DNA of 35,405 nt from Pseudomonas sp. (GTDB lineage: Bacteria > Pseudomonadota > Gammaproteobacteria > Pseudomonadales > Pseudomonadaceae), in contig NZ_JAQGNX010000173.1 in NCBI RefSeq assembly GCF_028293835.1, forward strand, positions 1 to 35,405. Reading direction: 5' to 3'. The stretch's first letter is position 1; every line of letters starts with the position of its first letter. The notes below the pieces were generated by a model. That model made no database searches. It worked only from the letters and a program-made list of their open reading frames with translations, and was not told where the DNA came from. The translations under genes were made by a program, and so were the position numbers. Below, one piece after another: positions 17,490 to 24,908 of this stretch.

Positions 17490-17836
17490 GAATGGACCGC
17501 CTCTCGCTTTTCTATCCATTGCGCAGGAATATTCCTTCACCGACACCTGCCGGCCCTGCGGCTGCAAGCGGGCGAACTTACCAGATCAAATCAGAGTGCG
17601 CTACTCCCTGATGACGAGCGCACTGTTACCTTTTTGTCTTTCAACAGCCTGTTGCTTCAGTGTGTTGCAAAAAAACCATTGCAAAAATGGATTTTACTCC
17701 CAGCCAGCCGGCGCATTCGGATTTTTTAGGGCCGGGATTTGTTATCAGGCGGCCATTTTATAAACCAGACTACGGGGCTGTCGGTTGGGTAGAATCAGCC
17801 AATTATCAGTTCGACTCTCGCATTAAAGGAAGATTC
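17490..17836. other. Divergent intergenic region between dksA and the aminotransferase
   Basis: No gene seen in about 347 bases. It should hold the promoters of both divergent genes. Visible items: a perfect 12-bp palindrome AGGAATATTCCT at 17525-17536 in the dksA leader; CCATT-GCAAA-AATGG at about 17677-17691; and a -10-like TAGAAT close to 17790, about 45 bases before the aminotransferase start, without a good -35. No clear T-tailed hairpin is present. Confidence 0.45.
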
Positions 17837-19009
17837 ATGGCTCACCCCTACAGTGCGCGAAGTCGCGCCATCGAACCCTTTCACGTCATGGCCTTATTGG
17901 CGCGAGCGAACGAACTGCAGGCGGCAGGCCACGATGTCATTCACCTCGAAATTGGAGAGCCTGACTTCACCACGGCTGCGCCAATTATTGCTGCCGGTCA
18001 AGCTGCATTGGCCGCCGGCAAGACCCGTTACACCGCTGCTCGGGGGTTGCCGGAGTTGCGCGAGGCCATCGCCGGGTTCTATGCGCTACGCTATAAAGTG
18101 ACCATCGACCCAAAACGAATTCTTGTCACGCCGGGTGGCTCAGGTGCCTTGTTGTTGGCAACCAGCCTGTTGGTGGATCCCGGCAAGCATTGGTTGTTGG
18201 CAGATCCGGGGTATCCCTGTAATCGACATTTTTTACGTCTGGTCGAAGGTGCGGCGCAATTAGTGCCCGTCGGGCCGGAGGTGCGTTATCAATTGACCCC
18301 TGATTTGGTGGCCCGGCACTGGGATAAAGACAGCGTCGGTGCGCTGGTTGCATCGCCTGCCAATCCAACCGGCACGATGTTGACCCGGGATGAGTTGGCG
18401 GCGCTGTCCGCTGCGTTAAAAGCGCGCCATGGGCATCTGGTGGTAGACGAGATCTACCACGGCTTGACCTATGGTTGTGATGCAGCCAGCGTGTTGGAAG
18501 TCGATAACGACGCCTTTGTGCTCAACAGCTTCTCCAAATATTTCGGCATGACCGGCTGGCGGCTGGGTTGGTTGGTTGCGCCAGAAGATGCCGTGGCTGA
18601 CCTGGAGAAACTTGCGCAGAATCTCTATATCAGCGCGCCAAGCATGGCGCAGTACGCGGCGCTCGCCTGTTTTGAATCGCAAACCCTGGAAATCCTCGAA
18701 GAACGGCGCGCCGAATTCGGCCGGCGCCGAGACTTCCTGCTGCCCGCATTGCGCGAGTTGGGCTTCGGTATCGCCGTCGAGCCTGAGGGTGCGTTCTATC
18801 TGTATGCAGACATCAGCGCTTTTGGCGGTGACGCGTTCGCGTTCTGCCGACACTTTCTTGAGGTTGAGCACGTCGCTATCACGCCTGGGCTGGATTTCGG
18901 CCGCTTCCAGTCGGGTCATCACGTTCGTTTTGCATACACCCAGAGCTTGCCTCGATTACAAGAAGCCGTTGCACGAATTGCCCATGGGTTGCGGAGTTGG
19001 CAAGGCTGA
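17837..19009 (+). CDS. Pyridoxal-phosphate-dependent aminotransferase, class I/II
   Basis: A 390-residue fold-type I aminotransferase. The PLP lysine is K234 in NSFSKYFGMTGWRLGW; other family marks are EIGEPDF near residue 38, TRYTAARGLPELREAI, SPANPTGT with the cofactor-contacting asparagine, and VDEIYHGLTY with the aspartate that pairs with the pyridine nitrogen. The start MAHPYSARSR is favoured by AAGGAAGATTC upstream; the open frame runs back to 17660 but that part is not family-like. It resembles aspartate/alanine-type enzymes, yet the amino donor and acceptor cannot be told from sequence. Its stop overlaps the start of sfsA by 1 base (TGATG), so the two genes are coupled. Confidence 0.9.
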   Translation: MAHPYSARSRAIEPFHVMALLARANELQAAGHDVIHLEIGEPDFTTAAPIIAAGQAALAAGKTRYTAARGLPELREAIAGFYALRYKVTIDPKRILVTPGGSGALLLATSLLVDPGKHWLLADPGYPCNRHFLRLVEGAAQLVPVGPEVRYQLTPDLVARHWDKDSVGALVASPANPTGTMLTRDELAALSAALKARHGHLVVDEIYHGLTYGCDAASVLEVDNDAFVLNSFSKYFGMTGWRLGWLVAPEDAVADLEKLAQNLYISAPSMAQYAALACFESQTLEILEERRAEFGRRRDFLLPALRELGFGIAVEPEGAFYLYADISAFGGDAFAFCRHFLEVEHVAITPGLDFGRFQSGHHVRFAYTQSLPRLQEAVARIAHGLRSWQG

Positions 19010-19749
19010 TGCGTTTTTTTCCAGAGCTCGAACACGGTCGTCTGTTGGTTCGCTATAAGCGCTTTCTGGCTGACATAGAAACTGACGGGGGTGAAAAATT
19101 GACCATTCACTGCCCGAATACCGGCTCAATGTTTAACTGCATGGCCCCGAATGGTCGGGTCTGGTTCAGTCGTTCCAGCGACCCAAAACGGAAACTACCG
19201 GGCACGTGGGAAATTGCCGAAACGCCTCAAGGGCGGTTGGCCTGTGTCAACACTGGGCGCGCCAATAATTTAGTCGAAGAAGCCCTGCGCGCCGGACTGA
19301 TAACCGAACTAAACGGCTTCACCGCGCTCAAGCGGGAAGTGGCGTACGGCCAGGAAAAGAGTCGGGTGGACTTCCGTCTGGAGTTTCCAGGCGGGCCAGC
19401 GTTTGTGGAAGTCAAAAGTGTCACCCTGGGGTTTGATGACTCGCCGATTGCAGCGTTTCCTGATTCAGTGACCCAGCGTGGCGCGCGCCACCTGCGGGAG
19501 TTGGCGGTGCTGGCGCGGCAGGGTACACGGGCGGTGCTGCTGTATTGCGTCAACTTGACCGGCATCGAAGCTGTGCGCCCGGCCGAGGAGATCGACCCGC
19601 TTTATGCGATGGCCCTGCGTGAGGCGATGCTGGCGGGGGTCGAAGTGTTGGCTTACGGCGTGCAGTTGACCCCGCAAGAAATTCGCATCGACCGTCGGCT
19701 GGAGGTGCATTTGGCGCCCGCTCCGGTCAAGCAACTCATAATTTGCTGA
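19009..19749 (+). CDS. sfsA: Sugar fermentation stimulation protein SfsA
   Basis: A 246-residue SfsA-family protein. Recognisable blocks are LVRYKRFLADIE at the N-terminus (OB-like part), HCPNTGSMFNC, VNTGRANNLVEEAL, and the nuclease-like core SRVDFRLEF...FVEVKSVTL, which has the D...ExK pattern of PD-(D/E)xK enzymes. The family is DNA-binding in E. coli and linked to maltose use; its true role is unclear. The ATG at 19009 overlaps the previous stop; AAGG lies 5 bases upstream. It runs to about 12 residues longer than many relatives at the C-terminus. It converges with the Rieske gene across a 45-base gap. Confidence 0.93.
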   Translation: MRFFPELEHGRLLVRYKRFLADIETDGGEKLTIHCPNTGSMFNCMAPNGRVWFSRSSDPKRKLPGTWEIAETPQGRLACVNTGRANNLVEEALRAGLITELNGFTALKREVAYGQEKSRVDFRLEFPGGPAFVEVKSVTLGFDDSPIAAFPDSVTQRGARHLRELAVLARQGTRAVLLYCVNLTGIEAVRPAEEIDPLYAMALREAMLAGVEVLAYGVQLTPQEIRIDRRLEVHLAPAPVKQLIIC

Positions 19750-19794
19750 ACGAGCAGCTGCCACGAATTGTGTTTGCTCGCAGTGTGGGGTCTG

Positions 19795-20124
19795 CTAGTC
19801 ATCCGCAGGAAGACTGATCCAGATGCCACTTGAGTCTTCGCGACAGTTGATCGCCCTCAGTGACTTTCCCGCGCAGGGGCCAGCTACGCATTCGCCGCTC
19901 TCGATGAGAAACAGTGCGCCATGGGTTGCGCATTGGATCAGGCTGGCGCTGGCGTCGAGAAACTGATCGGTCTTCCAATCAAGGGGTACGCCTCGGTGCG
20001 GGCAGCGATTGCGGTAAACGAACACCAGCCCTTGTCGGCGTACAGCCACTAGTTTCTGCCCGTCTATTTCAAAGCCCCGACTGTGCGCTTCAGCCAGATA
20101 CTTCGCGTCGCAGAGGAATTTCAT
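19795..20124 (-). CDS. Rieske [2Fe-2S] ferredoxin-like protein
   Basis: A 109-residue single-domain Rieske protein. Both cluster-binding boxes are present: RCPHRG (CxH) near residue 41 and CATHGALF (CxxH) near residue 65, so the cluster should form. No signal peptide or membrane anchor is seen, so it is probably a soluble electron carrier or an oxygenase-type ferredoxin. No oxygenase or reductase gene is adjacent, so the partner is unknown. Start chosen as the first ATG of the frame that begins the domain; the ribosome binding site is weak. A stand-alone Rieske gene near sfsA is found in other pseudomonads, as far as I recall. Confidence 0.88.
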   Translation of the reverse strand: MKFLCDAKYLAEAHSRGFEIDGQKLVAVRRQGLVFVYRNRCPHRGVPLDWKTDQFLDASASLIQCATHGALFLIESGECVAGPCAGKSLRAINCREDSSGIWISLPADD

Positions 20125-20355
20125 CCGGGTTGTCCCGTCGTATGGTCAAGGCTGTGCAGTGTCGCAGGTCCCGATGCTCGGCGCTGCTTAACGTGCCCTA
20201 GAGCCTCTGCACCGGCTCGCCTGGCGGCAAGAACGCATATTGCCGACCAAATGCGCTGTGCTGACCGTTATCTTCAATGACGTGAGGCGTGCTGCGGGGT
20301 ATGTTGTCATTTGCAGTTATAAGCGTGTCAGCGTGTATTCGTTTGGCAATATTAA

Positions 20356-21159
20356 GTGGGCATACCCCCTTGGCAAAACCCTCTTGAGCATGTGGATGTA
20401 GGCATGATTCGTGATTTAAGAAATGGGCATAAACTGACAGCGCAACAGCTCGCTGAACGGTTGGCACAGGCAGCCATAGTGTTGGTCGGGGAGCGGCACG
20501 ATAATCCGGATCATCAAGCGTTAGAGCTTTGGATCATGCAGGTGCTGGCGGATCGGCGTGCCCAGGGGAGCCTATTAATGGAGATGCTCAACCCAGGCCA
20601 GCAGTCAAAAGTCGATGAAATCACTGCCGCATTCAAATCGACTGACCCAGCAAATATTCCGACTGCCCTGGAATGGCAAGACGGCTGGGACTGGGCTTTA
20701 TATGGACCTATCGTTCGTTACGCTCTCGGGCAACCCTATCCGTTGTTGTCGGCTAATCTGAGCCCCGATGAGATTTGCGCAATCTATTCGCATCAACCCA
20801 CGCTGACGGGCACGCATTCGTCAGCTCCGGCGGTGCGTGAGCTACTGCAAGCGCACATTGGCGATGCCTATGATCACCGGTTGCCGGAAGAATCCCTCCC
20901 AGGGCTGCTCGCTGTTCAGCAGCAGCGTCACCGCTGTATGGCTCAGCGACTGCTCGTAGCGCCTGCGCCTGCGCTGCTATTCGCCAGCGCTTACCACGTA
21001 CGTAAGGATATCGGCGTACCGCTGCACCTTCTCGACCTGGGAGCGGTGGACGGGGCAGTGGTATTAATGTTGGCGGAAGTGGGTGTGCACGTGACATCGG
21101 CTGCTGCTGATTACGTCTGGTACACCGGCGCCTTATCCGGGAAGGACTACGGCGGTTAG
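20356..21159 (+). pseudogene. ChaN-family haem-binding lipoprotein, probably frameshifted at the 5' end
   Basis: The open frame (267 codons from a GTG) encodes a ChaN / cofactor-haem-binding domain: VLVGERHDNPDHQALELW, LLMEMLN, and the GWDWALYGPIVRYAL block are typical. Relatives are outer-membrane lipoproteins, but this frame has a TAA directly before the GTG and no signal sequence. The missing lipoprotein signal is found in another frame just upstream: from GTG 20289 (or ATG 20301) it reads MLRGMLSFAVISVSAC, ending in the lipobox VSAC. Removing one C from the CCCCC run at 20365-20369 joins it in frame to the PWQNPLEHV segment, which matches family members. So the gene is either disrupted, phase-variable, or has a sequencing error. 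It may be a relic of phuW, the ChaN-type gene next to PrrF in P. aeruginosa (from memory). Confidence 0.75.
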
Positions 21160-21308
21160 GGCGGACGAACCTTCGTCAGCTCGCCCACTGTTGCTCCTGG
21201 TTAGGATGCTTCCTGTATTTGTGTAGTCCTTTTCCCTGTTCGGGGATCGATCAAGTTTGAAACCTTCGTCTCGTTTATTGTCCTGGCTGTCACCCAAGGA
21301 TTGAACGG

Positions 21309-22079
21309 ATGGAAGGCATGAATGCACAAGAGGAGCGATTGGCGCTTCAAATGATCAAGCTGCTGGATTTGACCTCGCTCAACGTCGGTGACGACGAAGA
21401 GCGCGTCATCGCCCTTTGCCGAAAGGCGGTGACCCCGGTGGGCGTTGTAGCATCGGTGTGTGTCTATCCACAGTTTGTTCAGTTGGCGCGGCGTACTCTG
21501 GACGGTTTGCGAAGCGAGAGTGTGCGCATTTCCACGGTCGCCAATTATCCCTACGGCGGGTCGAGCCTTGAGGCCGCTGTTTATGAAACTCGGGCTGCTT
21601 TAGCGTCCGGTGCAAATGAGGTCGGCGTGGTTTATCCCTACCGCATGCAGCTCACCGGAGACAAGCAGGCCGCAACTGACGTGGTCGACGCCTGTAGAGA
21701 GACCTGCGGGGACAGGGCACTTTTGAAGGTCATTCTTGAAACCGGTGAACTGAAAGATCCGCAAATCATCCGCAATGTGTGTCTGGACATGATCGCGGTA
21801 GGGGTCGACTTCATTGAAACCAGTACCGGCAAGCTCACAACCAATGCCACCCCGCAAGCCGCGAGGATCATTCTGGAGGCCATTGCTGAAGCTGGCGGGC
21901 AGGGTGGTTTCAAAGCGGCGGGCGGTATTCGAACGTTTGAAGATGCCAGGGTCTATCTTGACCTGGCGAAAGCCCGCTTCGGCCCACACTGGGTTAACGT
22001 CAATCGAGTCCGGCTGGGCGCCTCCAGCTTGCTTGATGACGTGCTCACGCGTTTGGGAATTCTGGCACCTGGGCGCTGA
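21309..22079 (+). CDS. deoC: DeoC-family protein with altered active site
   Basis: A 256-residue TIM-barrel protein that aligns along its whole length with E. coli-type deoxyribose-phosphate aldolase (KLLDLTSLN, TPVG..ASVCVYPQF, LLKVILETGELKD, TSTGK, NATPQAARI, GFKAAGGIRT). Yet two catalytic positions differ: the Schiff-base lysine of DFIKTSTGK is glutamate here (E170, codon GAA), and the aspartate of EVDVVFPY is glycine (G106). The second lysine, in GFK, is kept (K202). Normal DeoC aldolase activity is therefore unlikely; a changed or regulatory function, or early decay, are the options. AAGGA lies 7 bases before the ATG at 21309; an alternative ATG is at 21318. No deoAB or nucleoside genes are adjacent. 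It stands between ChaN and PrrF. The symbol denotes family only. Confidence 0.9.
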   Translation: MEGMNAQEERLALQMIKLLDLTSLNVGDDEERVIALCRKAVTPVGVVASVCVYPQFVQLARRTLDGLRSESVRISTVANYPYGGSSLEAAVYETRAALASGANEVGVVYPYRMQLTGDKQAATDVVDACRETCGDRALLKVILETGELKDPQIIRNVCLDMIAVGVDFIETSTGKLTTNATPQAARIILEAIAEAGGQGGFKAAGGIRTFEDARVYLDLAKARFGPHWVNVNRVRLGASSLLDDVLTRLGILAPGR

Positions 22080-22106
22080 TGGGGCTTGAGTCGGTTTTCA
22101 GCGCGC

Positions 22107-22136
22107 AAAAAAAAGACCCGGCAAAACTGCCGGGTC
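22107..22136 (-). terminator. Rho-independent terminator of PrrF
   Basis: Perfect 9-bp stem GACCCGGCA / TGCCGGGTC with a 4-base loop, followed on the minus strand by TTTTTTTT at 22107-22114. It also lies about 30 bases past the deoC stop and may stop deoC transcripts by the stem alone, though no T-run follows on the plus side. Confidence 0.93.
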
Positions 22137-22223
22137 AAATAACCGTGATTTGCCTGATGAGGAGATAACCTGAGATTCCGAACCAATGGTCTTTCAAATC
22201 ATCGACTGGTCTCGCGACCAGAT
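22107..22223 (-). ncRNA. prrF: PrrF small RNA, iron-responsive
   Basis: About 117 nt on the minus strand, the known size of PrrF. The 5' end has the stem ATCTGGTC-GCGA-GACCAGT; the conserved central targeting part includes CTCCTCATCAGGC and AATCACGG; and the 3' end is a GACCCGGCA/TGCCGGGTC stem with a run of eight T. I recognise these from P. aeruginosa PrrF1/2. PrrF is made when iron is scarce and, with Hfq, represses iron-rich proteins such as SodB and TCA enzymes, sparing iron. Upstream is a Fur box over the promoter. Only one copy is visible here, unlike the tandem pair in P. aeruginosa. It is convergent with deoC, and the tfoX-like gene lies upstream on the same strand. Confidence 0.92.
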
Positions 22224-22228
22224 GCGAG

Positions 22229-22257
22229 AATAATAACAATTCTCATTTGTATGTCAA
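22229..22257 (-). promoter_or_regulatory. PrrF promoter with overlapping Fur box
   Basis: On the minus strand TTGACA (22252-22257), a 16-base spacer and TATTAT (22230-22235), with the start expected at about 22223. The stretch 22229-22247 (AATGAGAATTGTTATTATT on minus) matches 12 of 19 positions of the Fur consensus in the orientation I compared, covering the -10 and spacer. Iron-loaded Fur would block transcription here. Confidence 0.8.
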
Positions 22258-22276
22258 CATCCTCGATCAGCTATTT

Positions 22277-22576
22277 TCATTGCTGGGAGCGCACCTCCGG
22301 ATCCGCTGTTTTCGGCCGAAGGGAAAGGGCCTCCAGTTGGCCATTCAGTGCTTCTTTGCGCTCTGCCGGGATATCAGTCCAATGGATGTCGAGCAGCGCT
22401 CCTTCAATGGCATAGAGCAAAACCTTGGACGCGCGAAAACCTCGGGTACGTACCGCCCGGTAGGCATCCACGGGGCCTAGCCGACGTAAATCAGAAGCGC
22501 TGTGAATCCCCACGGCATGTAGCCATTGTGCGGACGTCTTGCCGAGATTTTTGAGGTGTTGCAGCTCATCGTTCAT
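22277..22576 (-). CDS. TfoX C-terminal domain protein
   Basis: A 99-residue protein matching the TfoX/Sxy C-terminal domain: LKNLGKTSAQWLHAVGIHSASDLRRLG is the helix-hairpin-helix-like segment, and GFRASKVLLYAIEGALLDIHW is the second conserved part. The N-terminal domain of Sxy (competence regulator) is absent, so this is a stand-alone C-terminal domain, which is common in Pseudomonas and of unknown function. AGGAGG lies 6 bases upstream of the ATG. The PrrF promoter begins about 20 bases downstream of its stop, so its transcript probably runs into prrF. Confidence 0.88.
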   Translation of the reverse strand: MNDELQHLKNLGKTSAQWLHAVGIHSASDLRRLGPVDAYRAVRTRGFRASKVLLYAIEGALLDIHWTDIPAERKEALNGQLEALSLRPKTADPEVRSQQ

Positions 22577-22722
22577 TCTGCCTCCTTGCTATGGCCGAGC
22601 ACTGCACTGTGGTTTCCGTACTGACAAACCTGCAAGAAGTGTAGCGGGGAGTAGAAAAAGCGCGTAGAGAGCTGCTTATCGGCTGATCAGTCGAGGGGGG
22701 CGCCAGGAGGCGAGTTCAAGCT

Positions 22723-22776
22723 CGCTTGATTGGGAGCTGCGATCAAGCGCTGTCGGTCGCTGCCGCACGACAGCGC
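22723..22776. repeat. Two back-to-back inverted repeats in an intergenic region
   Basis: CGCTTGAT - 11 bases - ATCAAGCG at 22723-22749 is followed directly, sharing GCG, by GCGCTGTCG - 12 bases - CGACAGCGC at 22747-22776. They lie between the pentapeptide-repeat gene and the TfoX-like gene, 35 bases after the former's stop on the minus strand. No T-run follows, so they look like extragenic palindromes more than a terminator. Confidence 0.6.
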
Positions 22777-22810
22777 GTGCGGGCAGGTCTGATGTTTCAA
22801 GCGTCAGTGG

Positions 22811-23155
22811 CTATCTGGTTCTGTAGCGCAGACGCGTTCCGAAGTTGACCGACATCAGAATTTCATCTGCGGTCAGCTCAGCCGGGAAAAAAGCGCCGGA
22901 AATTTGCGCATGCCCGAGACTGGCGCCTTCCATTGCGGTGTGACGCAAATCCAGGCCGCGTAGATCCGCTGCCCGGAAATACGCATCGGTGAAATCAATA
23001 TTGCTGGTATCCAATTGACGCAAATCCAGCCCGCGGAAGTCGCCGCCCGCCATATCAACCGTGCCTTTCCGGGGCTTCTGTAAATTGAAACCTTCGACGT
23101 TTTCGTTGTGCAGCAGCACATAAAGCGGCGAATCGAGCTGCTTGGGTTGGCTCAT
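22811..23155 (-). CDS. Pentapeptide repeat-containing protein
   Basis: A 114-residue protein. Residues about 32-80 consist of degenerate five-residue A(D/N)LXX-type repeats: GDFRG LDLRQ LDTSN IDFTD AYFRA ADLRG LDLRH TAMEG ASLGH AQISG AFF. These form a right-handed quadrilateral beta-helix of about 10-11 coils. The rest is a short N-terminal arm and a C-terminal tail with ILMSVNFGTRLRYR, and no signal peptide is present. Too few repeats for a Qnr/MfpA-like gyrase protector to be argued. Function unknown. GGGAAGAC lies ahead of the ATG. Confidence 0.88.
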   Translation of the reverse strand: MSQPKQLDSPLYVLLHNENVEGFNLQKPRKGTVDMAGGDFRGLDLRQLDTSNIDFTDAYFRAADLRGLDLRHTAMEGASLGHAQISGAFFPAELTADEILMSVNFGTRLRYRTR

Positions 23156-23246
23156 GAATCGTCTTCCCGTTAGATTTATGACGCCATTATAATGCCACTA
23201 CTTTTGAGCCGTGAAGCGTTAACCGCCGCACGGTCAAAAAATATAT

Positions 23247-24791
23247 TCAGAGGCCAGGCAAGCGCTGACGAATATTGGCTACAAGGCCATCCAGGTCGCT
23301 GCTGTTGTTGGTTTCGACGCGCTTGCTGCGCAAAATTTCATCAGCCTCCAGGGGTTCACGATTTGCCTGTTGGGCTTCGATGACTTCCAGGGTGGCGTCA
23401 GACGGATCGTTGTTTTTGGCCTGACGTTGAGCCAGCCAGCCAGCGATCACGGCGTGTGGCGCGTCGCAGTCAAGAATCAAGAACGGTGCCCCGGTCGCTT
23501 CTGCAATCCTGGCTGCAGCGTTGCGTTGCTCACGCTTCAGATACGTCGCGTCGATGACCACCGGGAAACCCGCGCGTAACACGCTGTCTGCCAATTGATG
23601 CACGCGGGCATAGGTTGCGGTGCTGGCATCAGCGCCATACAACGTGCCGATTTCACTGTTATTGGCGAACAAACGCTTACGCTCGATATCCGACCGTAGG
23701 CGAATGGCGCCCAAGGCTTCCACCAAGCGCATCGCCACATGGCTTTTACCCACGGCTGAAACACCGTGGGTAATGATCAGAAAGCGTGACGGTATGGCGC
23801 TGTAGCTTTCTGCGAGATTGGCGTAATTGCGGTACTGACGCAAAGTCGTCGCTCGTTGCACCGCGTCGGCATCCGCGGACAGGCTGAACAGCGCGACTTT
23901 TGCACGAACCAGGGCTCGGTAGGCCTTATAGAAGTTCAGCAGTTCAAGGCCCTGGTAATCGCCGGTCAGCTCCAGGTATTGGCTGACAAGACGACGCGAC
24001 AGGGATTTCAGTCCGCGATCTTCGAGGTCCATCGCCAGAAAACCAATATCGGCATAGACGTCGGTAAAACGGAACGGCTCGTTGAATTCGATGCAGTCGA
24101 AAATCACCACCTTGCCGTCTATCAACGTGGCGTTACCCAGATGAATGTCACCGTGGCATTCGCGAATGAATCCTTCGGCCTTACGCTGGGAAAGCAGGCT
24201 TTTGAGACGCTCGAAGCTGCTCTGCGCCCAGGCTTCCAATGCCTCGAGTTGTTGCAAGTCGGCTTTGTCGCTTATCAGTGCACGAATTTGTTCGAAGTTT
24301 TGCAGGACAGGCGCCATCACGGTTTCAGGAGTGCCTTGGGCATGCTCCAACGGAACGTGCGGGGCGCTCAGGTGAAATTCGGCGATTTGTGTCGCCATCT
24401 GATCAATGTGCGCCGTGGTCAATTCGCCATTGGCCTGCAGGGTGCTGAGCAGTTGGCTTTGCGGGAACTGGCGCATCTTCAAGGCGTACTCGATCACCTC
24501 GCCATCGCCGCCGAGGGTTGGAGCGTCCGCACTGCCGGTGATCGGCAAGACTTCCAGATAAAGATCGTTTGTCAGGCGTTGATTCAAGCGTAATTCTTCG
24601 CCGCAGAAGTGTTTGCGTGCCGACAACGTGGTGAAGTCGAGGAAACCGAAATTCACCGGTTTTTTGAATTTGTACGCATAAGGGCCGGTCAGCAGCACCC
24701 AGGAAATATGCGTTTCGATGACCTGGAAATTCTCGACCGGGTGGGGGAATAAGGTCGGGTTTTGTAGGGCTGCAATCAGGGATTGGCTCAC
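23247..24791 (-). CDS. Fused aminoglycoside phosphotransferase-like / P-loop kinase protein
   Basis: A 514-residue two-domain protein. The N-terminal part (about 30-300) is an APH-like kinase domain with ECHGDIHLGN (catalytic loop, D and N) and VVIFDCIEF (metal-binding aspartate). The C-terminal part (about 335-510) is a P-loop kinase-like domain with GVSAVGKS (Walker A) and VVIDATYLKREQR. This fusion is common in Pseudomonas and annotated as bifunctional aminoglycoside phosphotransferase/ATP-binding protein; antibiotic resistance is not expected, and the substrate is unknown. The start is GTG at 24791, with AAGGA 7 bases upstream and continuing MSQSLIAALQ. It diverges from mrcB across about 117 bases. 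Confidence 0.9.
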   Translation of the reverse strand: MSQSLIAALQNPTLFPHPVENFQVIETHISWVLLTGPYAYKFKKPVNFGFLDFTTLSARKHFCGEELRLNQRLTNDLYLEVLPITGSADAPTLGGDGEVIEYALKMRQFPQSQLLSTLQANGELTTAHIDQMATQIAEFHLSAPHVPLEHAQGTPETVMAPVLQNFEQIRALISDKADLQQLEALEAWAQSSFERLKSLLSQRKAEGFIRECHGDIHLGNATLIDGKVVIFDCIEFNEPFRFTDVYADIGFLAMDLEDRGLKSLSRRLVSQYLELTGDYQGLELLNFYKAYRALVRAKVALFSLSADADAVQRATTLRQYRNYANLAESYSAIPSRFLIITHGVSAVGKSHVAMRLVEALGAIRLRSDIERKRLFANNSEIGTLYGADASTATYARVHQLADSVLRAGFPVVIDATYLKREQRNAAARIAEATGAPFLILDCDAPHAVIAGWLAQRQAKNNDPSDATLEVIEAQQANREPLEADEILRSKRVETNNSSDLDGLVANIRQRLPGL

Positions 24792-24871
24792 AGGCGATCC
24801 TTTAAAAGATTAAAAATTCTGGCTGCCATTATGGCGACTCAACGCAGCGCTGCAAACCGCTAGAAGCGTGC

Positions 24872-24900
24872 CTGTCGGTCATCGATAAAATGCGTATAAT
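24872..24900 (+). promoter_or_regulatory. Probable mrcB promoter, directly abutting the start codon
   Basis: A perfect TATAAT at 24895-24900 lies 8 bases before the mrcB ATG. A weak -35 (CTGTCG, 24872-24877) stands 17 bases upstream of it. Transcription should start at or within about 2 bases of the ATG, which implies a leaderless or nearly leaderless mRNA. No ribosome binding site is visible. Confidence 0.55.
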
Positions 24901-24908
24901 CCGCCGCC

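Noticed and set aside
22811..23155. A Qnr-like quinolone protection protein
   Set aside because: It has only about 10-11 pentapeptide units, half of what Qnr/MfpA proteins need, and no loop insertions.
23247..24791. An antibiotic-resistance gene (aminoglycoside phosphotransferase)
   Set aside because: Only the kinase fold is shared; the fusion with a P-loop kinase domain is a core Pseudomonas gene with no resistance context.
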